Below are positions 23,080-30,840 of a stretch of 31,677 bases of DNA, in pieces. The stretch comes from a virus. The notes beneath the pieces are model-generated. The model ran no database searches. It was not told where the DNA came from and saw only the letters and a program-made list of their open reading frames with translations. The DNA lies in the IMG/VR virus record IMGVR_UViG_3300021356_000093, positions 1 to 31,677 of that record, one strand, 5' to 3'. Made by a program: the position numbers and the translations under genes. Positions within the stretch are counted from its first letter, which is position 1. Every line of letters begins with the position of its first letter.

Positions 23080-24287
23080 TATCTTCCGACTTCTTTTAAG
23101 TACTTATTTTTCATTTCATCCCAACTCATACCAATCGCATCGATATAAAACAAATGTTCTGGCTTTAATCTACCCTCTGAATGTAGTTTTGTGTATCGTT
23201 TGATTGCTTTTTTCTTCCACCACTTACTGATATAATCCACACCCTCTTCGAACTTTTGCTTCATCTTCAAATCATCTTCTCCGATTTCATCACGCAAAAA
23301 CTCAGGTCCGTTTTCATACATCATAGCGAGATATACACCTCTCTTAAATCCGTGGTGGTAATCAGATTGCTTGATACCACATTCTTTGAAAATCTGCCCT
23401 AATATCTTTTGTTTGATACCACTCACAGGTCCACTAGCAACACCCATACTTTTTCCATTTCGGATTCTTTCATTTGTGATTGCTTCGGTGTACCACTCTG
23501 ACCTTTCTTCTTTCAACCATTGATGCCAAGGTTCGTAATACTTATCATCTGGTTTGATAGAAATCTTTCCTGCCGATTCGCCCAATGTTTTGAAATGAGG
23601 TATCCCATTGTATTGAGAGTGAATCCCATATAGAGATGTAGTTCCAACTGCTATAAGGGTTTGGCCATACTTCTCTTTCCAAAACTCTCTTACTTCAGGA
23701 ACAGTAGTCATCATAGCAACCAACTTACCTCCTAAGAAGTTATAACCCAATGGTTGAGTACAAACAATAGTCGATGCGATTGTGGTATGGTTGAGTTTAC
23801 CTTTTTTAAACTTATCATCTTTACTCCATCCGATATAATCATCTCTAACTTTCATTGATGTTACATCTGATGCCAATGATATTTGCCCTAAGAGTTTACC
23901 CGTAACCCTATCCTTAACATTAATCTTAACGTTACGACCTGGATTTGCGGTAAATCCCATAGTATGAATCATTCGTCTGAGATACGCCCACTTTGTGGAA
24001 TCCTTACCATCTTCGATAATTTCAACGTAGGGTTCTAATGCTTCAATTTCTTTAATGGTTTGTTCAACATTATTGATATCACTCGGTGCCCATTGTGTAT
24101 CATACAATTCGGCAATCTGTGATTTATCCCTAATCATAGAAGGTTCTTGTAACTCTACCCATTTCTTGTATAGAGTTTGCTCTTCAACACTCATCTTAGA
24201 AAGATAATCCATATTTTCGATTAGCTCTCTCTTTTGAGTTTCAAAGTCAAAGACTGGTTTGGCTGGTTCGGTATCCCAAAAACTCAT
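23079..24287 (-). CDS. DUF4338/DruA-like protein inside the replisome operon
   Basis: 402 aa. About residues 128-216 carry a pattern I recognise from DUF4338 (the DruA protein of Druantia defence): GKLLGQISLASD, VRDDYIGWSKDDKF, LNHTTIASTIVCTQP, LGGKLVAMMTT, VREFWKEKYGQTLIAVGTTSLYG. The N-terminal 110 residues are helical (EEQTLYKKWVELQEP) and the C-terminal 170 are rich in aromatic and basic residues. It lies between clamp and clamp loader genes, so it is expressed with the replisome. DUF4338 has no established activity that I know. The order of its motifs parallels Mom/GNAT proteins, so an acyltransferase or DNA-modification role is conceivable. Confidence 0.72.
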   Translation of the reverse strand: MSFWDTEPAKPVFDFETQKRELIENMDYLSKMSVEEQTLYKKWVELQEPSMIRDKSQIAELYDTQWAPSDINNVEQTIKEIEALEPYVEIIEDGKDSTKWAYLRRMIHTMGFTANPGRNVKINVKDRVTGKLLGQISLASDVTSMKVRDDYIGWSKDDKFKKGKLNHTTIASTIVCTQPLGYNFLGGKLVAMMTTVPEVREFWKEKYGQTLIAVGTTSLYGIHSQYNGIPHFKTLGESAGKISIKPDDKYYEPWHQWLKEERSEWYTEAITNERIRNGKSMGVASGPVSGIKQKILGQIFKECGIKQSDYHHGFKRGVYLAMMYENGPEFLRDEIGEDDLKMKQKFEEGVDYISKWWKKKAIKRYTKLHSEGRLKPEHLFYIDAIGMSWDEMKNKYLKEVGR

Positions 24288-24294
24288 ATATTCC

Positions 24295-24990
24295 TTATTT
24301 AATCTCTACCAAGTAGTATTTTGCTGTAATAGTATCTGTTTCAAACTCAATGTAAGATAATCCCTGCGATGAAATCTTCAATGTAGCAGATTTAGAACCT
24401 CTGTTAGCATTTAGGATTTCTTTCAAATACTTCGCTGAGAATGAGATTGGTTGAACATCACCATCACACTTACAATCTACTGAGATAGAGATTCGGTTGG
24501 TGTTGATTGTTGAATAACCCAATACGACCTCACCCTTACCACCAATACAGCTAAAGGTAAATGTATCTGATTCACTCAGTGCACCTTTTGATTTGATGAA
24601 CTTAGATGTAAACTCATCATCCAAAGTGATTTCAGCATTGAATGGTGGAACTTGCTTCAAATCAGGAACCACAGGAATAACAGAAAGGTCAGCCAACATA
24701 TAGTTTACCGATGTACCCTTATCTGAAAACTTAATGTAAGAATCTGTAGATGCTACCTCTACGTTTGATTCCAATACACCCAATAGTGCTTTTAGTTGTG
24801 ATGTGGTGTAAACACCAAATTCCCCATTCGGAAATTCACCTTCTTTCGAAGTTACTTCACCAAGCAGAGTTTTATCATCTGAGATAAAACTAACATTCAT
24901 TTCAGAATCAGAAGATGTAATCTTTACTGATTCAACTTCACCACCGAGATTGTATCGATTGATGAAACTCTCAATACTTGCTTTTTTCAT
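24295..24990 (-). CDS. 45: Sliding clamp (gp45-like)
   Basis: 231 aa, close to T4 gp45 (228). It has no catalytic motif, as expected for a clamp. The alternating strand pattern (ASTDSYIKFSD, DTFTFSCIGGKGEVVLGYS, FSAKYLKEILNAN) and the C-terminal TITAKYYLVEIK match the phage and PCNA clamp fold. The gene is directly downstream of the polymerase, with its own promoter at 25025-25056 and a leader of about 34 bases. It tethers the polymerase and may act in late transcription, as in T4. Confidence 0.9.
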   Translation of the reverse strand: MKKASIESFINRYNLGGEVESVKITSSDSEMNVSFISDDKTLLGEVTSKEGEFPNGEFGVYTTSQLKALLGVLESNVEVASTDSYIKFSDKGTSVNYMLADLSVIPVVPDLKQVPPFNAEITLDDEFTSKFIKSKGALSESDTFTFSCIGGKGEVVLGYSTINTNRISISVDCKCDGDVQPISFSAKYLKEILNANRGSKSATLKISSQGLSYIEFETDTITAKYYLVEIK

Positions 24991-25024
24991 AAGACGTTGT
25001 TAAATTATTTATTGTTTAGTGATA

Positions 25025-25056
25025 CTAATATACGAAATTATTTTGGAACTTCCAAA
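25025..25056 (-). promoter_or_regulatory. Bacteroidetes-type promoter with palindrome, upstream of clamp gene
   Basis: Minus strand: TTTG (25056-25053), 20 bases, TATATTAG (25032-25025). TTTGGAA-G-TTCCAAA is a perfect seven-base inverted repeat overlapping the -33 element, the longest in the set. It begins one base after the polymerase stop codon, so polymerase and clamp can be expressed at different levels. Confidence 0.73.
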
Positions 25057-27573
25057 TTAAAATCCAAAAAATTGTGATGCTTTTGCTAAGTTTGGATTTG
25101 GCTTCTCCCAATTCATTGCTTTGTAGAAATCATCGAGTTTATTCTCCAATTCCTTCTGCCAAATCAAATCATAATCAATGTACTGTTGTACTAAATCCAA
25201 AATCTCTTTAGGGTCATTGTATCCAGTCAATCCAACCGAATCCAATCCTAATGGGTTACTTTTCAAATACACCCATTTAATCTTATCACCATCTTTCATT
25301 GGTTCATATTTGTATGGTGCATCATAATACTTCAGTAGTTGGTTGTAAGTAAGTGCTGCTTTAACGTGCGCTGGTGTTCCTTTCATAAACTCCCCCAATG
25401 CTTGATTCTTAAATGTGTACTTACTCATATCCTTCACTGCTGAGTTCTTTGCGATATCAATAAAGTATTGGTCGGTCATACCATCTTTGTACTTTAGAAT
25501 CTTATCATCGATATCATCCTTTGGTTCATCCTTTAGAATATCCATCAATACAGTACTCATCACCTCTTTGAAGTAAGTTGGGAACGAACTACGTTTCACA
25601 TCCAATCCCTTCACATCCAACTTATCACAATTTACGGTATTATCGTTGATAATCCATTGAGCATATCTTTTCTTCGATACCCAAAACCCACCCTTAGCGA
25701 TAGTTTCCTGCTTAATATCAAATCGATGTGAATCGATGTTGAACATCTTCTTAGCCATAGTATCATACACCATATTAATATGGTCTTGAACCTCTTTAGC
25801 CACAGATAGAATTGCAGGAATCATTTCTTCATCGGATTCCATATTGATATTTGGATTTCTAGCCTTAACAAGCGGACCTGCCTGATAGAATACAGAATCA
25901 GTATCGGTGTACACATTGTAGTCAGCATCTTTACCAATGTTCTTAATGTAGTATTGGTTAGCAATCATCTCAGTAGTCTTAATTACTGTCTGACCCGTTA
26001 ACGTAACCGCCTCTGCATTATCCACATCATAGAATCGGAACGATGGAAGTCCCAATACTCCATAGAGTGAGTTCAACATAATCTTCTGCACTAACTGGCG
26101 CTGAGAGTAGAACTTATACAATTCATCGTTACCCTCCTTACCATACTTCTTCATCAGGTCTTTGTACTCAACCCTCTTATCAAACCACACATTCAAAATC
26201 TCAGGAATTACCCCAATCTTATCCTGTCGATACAAAACACCATTTGATGCAACTGATAACTCCATCTTCTTAATGAAATTATCAAATTGTTCTTTTGGTA
26301 ATGGTTTTGATTCACCACCATTGTTATCAACGATACTATATGAACCCATTGTACCCTTCATATGAGATTCAGCAGTATATCCTTTAACCTTACCCATTTT
26401 AGTTTCAGGTGAGATGTTGATACTCATAATGATGGATGGGTATAGTGATGTTAAATCCAAATCGTAAACCCACTTATACAAACCAGGATTCGGTTCTTTT
26501 ACATATGCACCAGTGAATTTACCTTCACCATCAGAACCATCTGCATTTTTTTGTTTACGAGCGGGTTTGTTGGGTGCAATCCTACCACTCCTTCTTAGGA
26601 ATGTCAAAATAGCACCCTCCAACCACTTTGATGAAAATAAGAAATCCTCATAAAATACGTGACCTGCATGACAGATTGCTCTAGCCAATTCGATAAACTG
26701 AAGTTTCTTATCCATCTCCACAACCAACTCCACATCTACTAAGTTGTATTCGATGAATTTCTCAATATCATCTCTGAACAATTGGTCGAGGTTTCCCTCA
26801 TATTCAATCTTACCTCTACCCAACTCCATCTGAGCGATGGTGTCCAATCGATAGTTTGGGTACTCAGTATATGTGAAGTTCTTAAACAATGCGATGTAAT
26901 CCAACGCAGATACACCCGCAATAATGTAACGTTTACGATATTTGTTCCAATGTACCTTTTTGATTGGTGATAGTCGGTTTGCTACTGATGTTCCGAACAA
27001 CCGCTTCAATCGGTTGTAAAGATAGGTAACATCAAAGAAATCGATATTCCATCCAGTAATGATAGTCGGTGAAATCTCTTCCCAACTATTGAGGAATGCA
27101 CTCAACATCGCCTCTTCATTTTTGAATGAACGTACCTTCGCCCCCTTAATGGTTTTATCTATTTCATCACCCTCATTGAGAACGTAAACAGTGTAATCAT
27201 TTGTTACTGAATCGTGGAATGCAACCGAAGTGATTGTATTCTCCGCTTTCTCAGTATCCGGCAACCCACTATTCATCTCAACCTCAATATCAAAGGTTAG
27301 AATAGTATGCCCAGTCGATACCTCATCTGAATCACCATACTCATCAATCAGAAAACGAGTCATCTCATTTACATCAGATTCGTATAACTTCAGATTATCC
27401 TCTTTGTTCCAATAATTGATTTTCTTTAATCTCTCACCATGAATGGATTCATGCGAACCATTCCCATCTCTCACATAAGCATAGTTACGATACTTCTTAG
27501 TGAAATAACCTTTCTCATCATCCCAACAATGGATGATACCCCCTTCTTTTTCATAATATGCGTTCTGATACAT
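25057..27573 (-). CDS. 43: Family B DNA polymerase (gp43-like)
   Basis: 838 aa, slightly shorter than T4 gp43 (898). Exonuclease motifs: FDIEVEM (Exo I, about 94), GWNIDFFD (Exo II, about 174) and EYNLVDVELV (Exo III, about 275). Polymerase motifs: DLTSLYPSII (A, about 373), KIMLNSLYGVLG (B, about 497) and YTDTDSV (C, 555-561). The last residues, SQFFGF, look like the clamp-binding peptide seen at the end of T4 gp43. Proofreading and polymerisation sites are intact. It starts 3 bases after the glycosyltransferase stop. Confidence 0.97.
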   Translation of the reverse strand: MYQNAYYEKEGGIIHCWDDEKGYFTKKYRNYAYVRDGNGSHESIHGERLKKINYWNKEDNLKLYESDVNEMTRFLIDEYGDSDEVSTGHTILTFDIEVEMNSGLPDTEKAENTITSVAFHDSVTNDYTVYVLNEGDEIDKTIKGAKVRSFKNEEAMLSAFLNSWEEISPTIITGWNIDFFDVTYLYNRLKRLFGTSVANRLSPIKKVHWNKYRKRYIIAGVSALDYIALFKNFTYTEYPNYRLDTIAQMELGRGKIEYEGNLDQLFRDDIEKFIEYNLVDVELVVEMDKKLQFIELARAICHAGHVFYEDFLFSSKWLEGAILTFLRRSGRIAPNKPARKQKNADGSDGEGKFTGAYVKEPNPGLYKWVYDLDLTSLYPSIIMSINISPETKMGKVKGYTAESHMKGTMGSYSIVDNNGGESKPLPKEQFDNFIKKMELSVASNGVLYRQDKIGVIPEILNVWFDKRVEYKDLMKKYGKEGNDELYKFYSQRQLVQKIMLNSLYGVLGLPSFRFYDVDNAEAVTLTGQTVIKTTEMIANQYYIKNIGKDADYNVYTDTDSVFYQAGPLVKARNPNINMESDEEMIPAILSVAKEVQDHINMVYDTMAKKMFNIDSHRFDIKQETIAKGGFWVSKKRYAQWIINDNTVNCDKLDVKGLDVKRSSFPTYFKEVMSTVLMDILKDEPKDDIDDKILKYKDGMTDQYFIDIAKNSAVKDMSKYTFKNQALGEFMKGTPAHVKAALTYNQLLKYYDAPYKYEPMKDGDKIKWVYLKSNPLGLDSVGLTGYNDPKEILDLVQQYIDYDLIWQKELENKLDDFYKAMNWEKPNPNLAKASQFFGF

Positions 27574-27576
27574 GAG

Positions 27577-28710
27577 TTAAATATACAACTTTTTATGTAG
27601 TTCTCCAAGCATTACCCCTTCATTTTTTGATAGTTGTTTTGCTCTGTCTACTGATTTCAATTCCTGCTCTTTTCTGAATGATTCATCATCCAACATTCTA
27701 TCCAAATACTCAAAGAATTCTTTTTTGTATTTGAAGAACATACCATTCGGGTCTATTTCGTAATAACAATCGGATTCCTGCCAAATCATTGGAGTTCCAT
27801 TCATCATACAATCAGTACCACTTACACTCCAACCATAATTGGTTTGCCGCATCTGTACACCAACTGTACAATCCTGCAATCTCTTATAGTATTCGTACTT
27901 TGGTACTTTCGTATTATCCACCCAACCATGTGGTGGTTTACCGTTTAATTGTGGAATCCAAACTTTGAAATCCTGCCGTTGTTCACGATATTCTTCCATC
28001 AACTCCATAAATTTAGGATACCCTTTGTATGCAGCCGCTCGGTGGTTGAATACGATTACCTTTTCCTTTTCTGGTTTTGGTTCGGATACTATTTTGGATT
28101 CTTCCAACCCTAAGTTCCAAACAGTGAGAATATCATCCAACTTCTGAACAAACTCTTCATTGAATGTTTCTCTCGCCTCCTCTAACACTCTATTCTTCTG
28201 GTCTTGCGTATTTAGATAGCAGGTTTCCATCTGAGATATACCCAATAGTTCGATGGGTAACCACAACCACTTTGCTTTACCAGGTCTACGGTCTACACCA
28301 TTACAGGATTTCATTTCCCACCAATGGCAGTATCCAACTATCTTAGTGTTGATATCATTTTTGTATCTACCAACTTGAGGCCAATCTGGTAGATGTGAAT
28401 AGATTACATCATAATCAATATCCTTTAGAAGTTTGATTAAATTATCAGATGGGAATGAGCGTTGGTTCATCATATCACCTGGAATATCAATCTGATGTTG
28501 TTTTACATTTGGCAGGTTTAGTTTCTTAGTAACCTTACCTTTTGGTACTAAAACATGCCAATAGTATTCACCATACTTCTCCAATCCTTTAATGTGGTTA
28601 TGAATCACATCAATGAATGAATCTTTCTCAATATTAGAAGAATTGGTGATATTAGGTATCACCAACACCTTTCTAGCATTGTTATAATCTACACTATCCC
28701 AAAAATTCAT
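27577..28710 (-). CDS. GT-B glycosyltransferase adjacent to DNA polymerase
   Basis: 377 aa. The N-terminal half has RKVLVIPNITN, YDVIYSHLPDWPQVG and KIVGYCHWWE. The C-terminal half has VIVFNHRAAAYKGYPKFMELM, DCTVGVQMRQTNYGWSVSGTDCMMNGTPMIWQES and a final helical segment. This is a divergent GT4-like donor-binding half, in which the usual E-x7-E is hard to place. It overlaps the endonuclease VII gene and ends 3 bases before polymerase. Position among replication genes raises the option that it glycosylates phage DNA bases; a glycan role as for the other GT4 genes is equally open. Confidence 0.8.
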   Translation of the reverse strand: MNFWDSVDYNNARKVLVIPNITNSSNIEKDSFIDVIHNHIKGLEKYGEYYWHVLVPKGKVTKKLNLPNVKQHQIDIPGDMMNQRSFPSDNLIKLLKDIDYDVIYSHLPDWPQVGRYKNDINTKIVGYCHWWEMKSCNGVDRRPGKAKWLWLPIELLGISQMETCYLNTQDQKNRVLEEARETFNEEFVQKLDDILTVWNLGLEESKIVSEPKPEKEKVIVFNHRAAAYKGYPKFMELMEEYREQRQDFKVWIPQLNGKPPHGWVDNTKVPKYEYYKRLQDCTVGVQMRQTNYGWSVSGTDCMMNGTPMIWQESDCYYEIDPNGMFFKYKKEFFEYLDRMLDDESFRKEQELKSVDRAKQLSKNEGVMLGELHKKLYI

Positions 28711-29129
28711 ATTGCCTTTTCTATATCTTTAAGTATTTTTGATTTCTCTTCATCGGTTTTGGTTTTGGTTAGATACTTTAGTATTTTCACTACTGATTGA
28801 ATATCATCACCAATCTTACCCAGCCCAACATTACACTCACTACACAACCAACCTCTAAACTTATCTGTTTGGTGGTTATGGTCTAAGTGTAATCTATCGG
28901 TTACTTTACCACAAGATTCACATTTACAATCTGTGGGTTTAGGGTGGTGTTTCTTCAACTTATAAAGAACTTTGGCGTTTTGTGTGGTACACCCTCTACA
29001 GGTTTTACTATTGAGAACTAAGTTCTCCTGCATCTTACCTTTCTTAGTTCCACGACTAACCCATTGATAATTGTTAGCTGGTTTGTTTTTGCCACATTGT
29101 TTACATCTTACTTTTTCTACCGGATACAT
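28707..29129 (-). CDS. Endonuclease VII-like Holliday junction resolvase (gp49-like)
   Basis: 140 aa (T4 EndoVII is 157). A Cys4 zinc site is built from VRCKQCGKNK near the N-terminus and KTCRGCTTQ. The His-Me core is TDCKCESCGKVTDRLHLDHNHQT with FRGWLCSECNVGLGKIGDD, the recognisable EndoVII arrangement (LDHxHxTGxxRG..C..CN). It would cut branched DNA before packaging. A general HNH homing nuclease is an alternative because the zinc arrangement differs from T4. It has its own promoter (29150-29181) and ATGA overlap with the glycosyltransferase. Confidence 0.82.
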   Translation of the reverse strand: MYPVEKVRCKQCGKNKPANNYQWVSRGTKKGKMQENLVLNSKTCRGCTTQNAKVLYKLKKHHPKPTDCKCESCGKVTDRLHLDHNHQTDKFRGWLCSECNVGLGKIGDDIQSVVKILKYLTKTKTDEEKSKILKDIEKAI

Positions 29130-29149
29130 ACATTTTATCTCTTATACTA

Positions 29150-29181
29150 CTAATATAAGGAATATTTTCCAATCCACCAAA
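29150..29181 (-). promoter_or_regulatory. Bacteroidetes-type promoter upstream of the EndoVII-GT-polymerase run
   Basis: Minus strand: TTTG (29181-29178), 20 bases, TATATTAG (29157-29150). The spacer is less palindromic than in other copies, though TTCCAAT and ATTGGAA arms flank the TTTG (about 29190-29168). It would drive endonuclease VII, glycosyltransferase and DNA polymerase. The leader to the start at 29129 is 20 bases. Confidence 0.68.
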
Positions 29182-29182
29182 T

Positions 29183-29674
29183 TTATTGGAAACTTTTTTT
29201 GTACAAAGACCATTCAACCTCTACCTCATCTGATATTACTGATGAGAATATGGATGGTTGGTATGGTTTAACCTTTAAGGTCATACCCGCTTCATTTGGT
29301 GTTTTGTTATCCTTAATTGTATTACATCGATTACAACACGTTACCAAATTATCCCAAGTGTTTTTACCACCTCTGGATTTTGGAATGATGTGGTCTATTG
29401 TAAGATTCTTTTTGGATTTACAATATCCACACGCATATCCATCACGCTTCATAATTCTCTTACGATTCACTTTTATACCCTTATTCCGATATCCGATATA
29501 ATTGAGTAATCGTATGATTATTGGTTTTGCGAATTCACCAATCGTTGTTACGATTTTATTTACATCCTCTTTCACAATCTCAGCTTTACCCTTCATTACA
29601 AGAATGAATCCGCGCCGCATGTTTGTTACGTTCAATGGGGTGTAATCTGAATTTAGAACTAATACTTTATTCAT
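29183..29674 (-). CDS. HNH endonuclease
   Basis: 163 aa. A typical N-terminal half, VLVLNSDYTPLNVTNMRRGF, precedes an HNH core: GYACGYCKSKKNLTIDHIIPKSRGGKNTWDN and VTCCNRCNTIKDNKTP. Two CxxC pairs hold zinc, DH carries the general base, and N lies in WDN. This stand-alone HNH type is widespread in bacteria and phages. It could be a homing, packaging or restriction-like nuclease. It overlaps the kinase-like gene by 3 bases (TGATG). Confidence 0.92.
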   Translation of the reverse strand: MNKVLVLNSDYTPLNVTNMRRGFILVMKGKAEIVKEDVNKIVTTIGEFAKPIIIRLLNYIGYRNKGIKVNRKRIMKRDGYACGYCKSKKNLTIDHIIPKSRGGKNTWDNLVTCCNRCNTIKDNKTPNEAGMTLKVKPYQPSIFSSVISDEVEVEWSLYKKSFQ

Positions 29675-30027
29675 CAGTACATCTTTGAAATCTCTTCCGT
29701 TATTCCATAATCAACAAGTACAAGTCTACCTTCATATGTGCCCCAATTATCGATGTTGTGTAAATCACAGTTTGTAACGTTTAGTTCTGGTATCTCCCCT
29801 TTAATCCTCTTAACATCACGCGTTCGGAAGGCCGATGGTTTACTTGCTTTGGGTTGACATACAATCCCACCCAACCCCCAAAGAGTTGGAACAAGATTAG
29901 TTGATTGGTATTTACTCCACAACTTACGTTCATTGATACCTTGTAACCACCCCCTGCGGTCAATGGGTATCTTTAGTACATATCTTTTAGTGATGAATAC
30001 CACACGAGTTGAAATTCTTATTTTCAT
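29674..30027 (-). CDS. Minimal protein-kinase-fold-like protein
   Basis: 117 aa. An N-terminal pair of strands with an invariant-type lysine (YVLKIPID), a helix with glutamate (GINERKLW), a hinge-like GGIVCQPK, and a C-terminal catalytic-loop-like NCDLHNIDNWG followed by LVLVDYG match the kinase/APH order: VAIK, alphaC Glu, HxDxxxxN and DFG. At 117 aa it is less than half a usual kinase and lacks most of the C-lobe. It could be an active mini-kinase (sugar, nucleotide or protein) or a binding relic. The catalytic Asp and Asn and the DYG are all present. Confidence 0.6.
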   Translation of the reverse strand: MKIRISTRVVFITKRYVLKIPIDRRGWLQGINERKLWSKYQSTNLVPTLWGLGGIVCQPKASKPSAFRTRDVKRIKGEIPELNVTNCDLHNIDNWGTYEGRLVLVDYGITEEISKMY

Positions 30028-30039
30028 TAGTTCTATTCT

Positions 30040-30840
30040 TTACCAAAAACTTTCAGTATTCTCAGCCACATAAGTAGTTTTATGATTCACAACCTCTGTA
30101 TTGAAATCATCCGTATTCTTTGGATATGGTTTGATTTCATGCTTCAATCGTTTTATCAAATCTTTCTTCTCTTTTTTGTTTTGTGGTAATAGTTGGATGT
30201 ATCTGTGCTTTGGCGGCTCCATTCTTCTCCAAAATTCACTATGTCCCTCTTTACCGATTTCATTTTTAAGATGGTCTAAATTGGAACTACCCCAAAGCGA
30301 ATATACCGTTCTACTATGAATCCAATTATATGGGTCTTTTGTAAGTGAGATACCATAGTTTGGCATTAGTGCGATATCGGTTGATAGCCCTTGATAAATC
30401 CAATTAGTTGCCTGATAAATCTTACCTAAGTGTTCTTGTCCCGCATCAGCATATGATATCAACAACTTAATGTTCTTATCATTATCCTTTAACCATTTGA
30501 ACGTTTGCCCCATTGCATATGATTCGATGTTTGAACCATACCCATCATCAATGTACAACCTGGTTAATTCTAATGCATTATCTTTGGTTAATCCTTCACA
30601 AACAGAGGTTGCTGCTCTTGCTCCAACGGGGAATCCATATATTGCACATCCAATGAGTTTATCTTCTCCAAACTGAAATGAATCACCATCAGTTTTGTAG
30701 TAGATTCCCAATGCGTACCTACACGCAGTCCAAGCGTGAGTGTAGTGCTTCTTAACGATGATATCCTTAGCAATTGATTTTGCTATTGGTGCTACATGCA
30801 CTTTAGATACATCACAATATATTTTACCGTCCTCTTTCAA
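30040..30840 (-). CDS. Mom-like DNA modification protein, copy A
   Basis: 266 aa. GNAT-type Mom-family pattern: HY (32-33), KLIGCAIYGFPVG (61-73), LELTRLYIDDGYGSN (90-104), ISYADAGQEHLGKIYQATN (128-146). In phage Mu, Mom converts adenine to a carbamoylmethyl form that resists restriction. The start is TTG at 30840, chosen because its N-terminus (MKEDGKIYCDVSKV) aligns with copy B; this gives a 17-base overlap with copy B. Residues 1-151 align without gaps to copy B. The C-terminal 110 residues diverge more. Reaction and target base are inferred. Confidence 0.82.
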   Translation of the reverse strand: MKEDGKIYCDVSKVHVAPIAKSIAKDIIVKKHYTHAWTACRYALGIYYKTDGDSFQFGEDKLIGCAIYGFPVGARAATSVCEGLTKDNALELTRLYIDDGYGSNIESYAMGQTFKWLKDNDKNIKLLISYADAGQEHLGKIYQATNWIYQGLSTDIALMPNYGISLTKDPYNWIHSRTVYSLWGSSNLDHLKNEIGKEGHSEFWRRMEPPKHRYIQLLPQNKKEKKDLIKRLKHEIKPYPKNTDDFNTEVVNHKTTYVAENTESFW

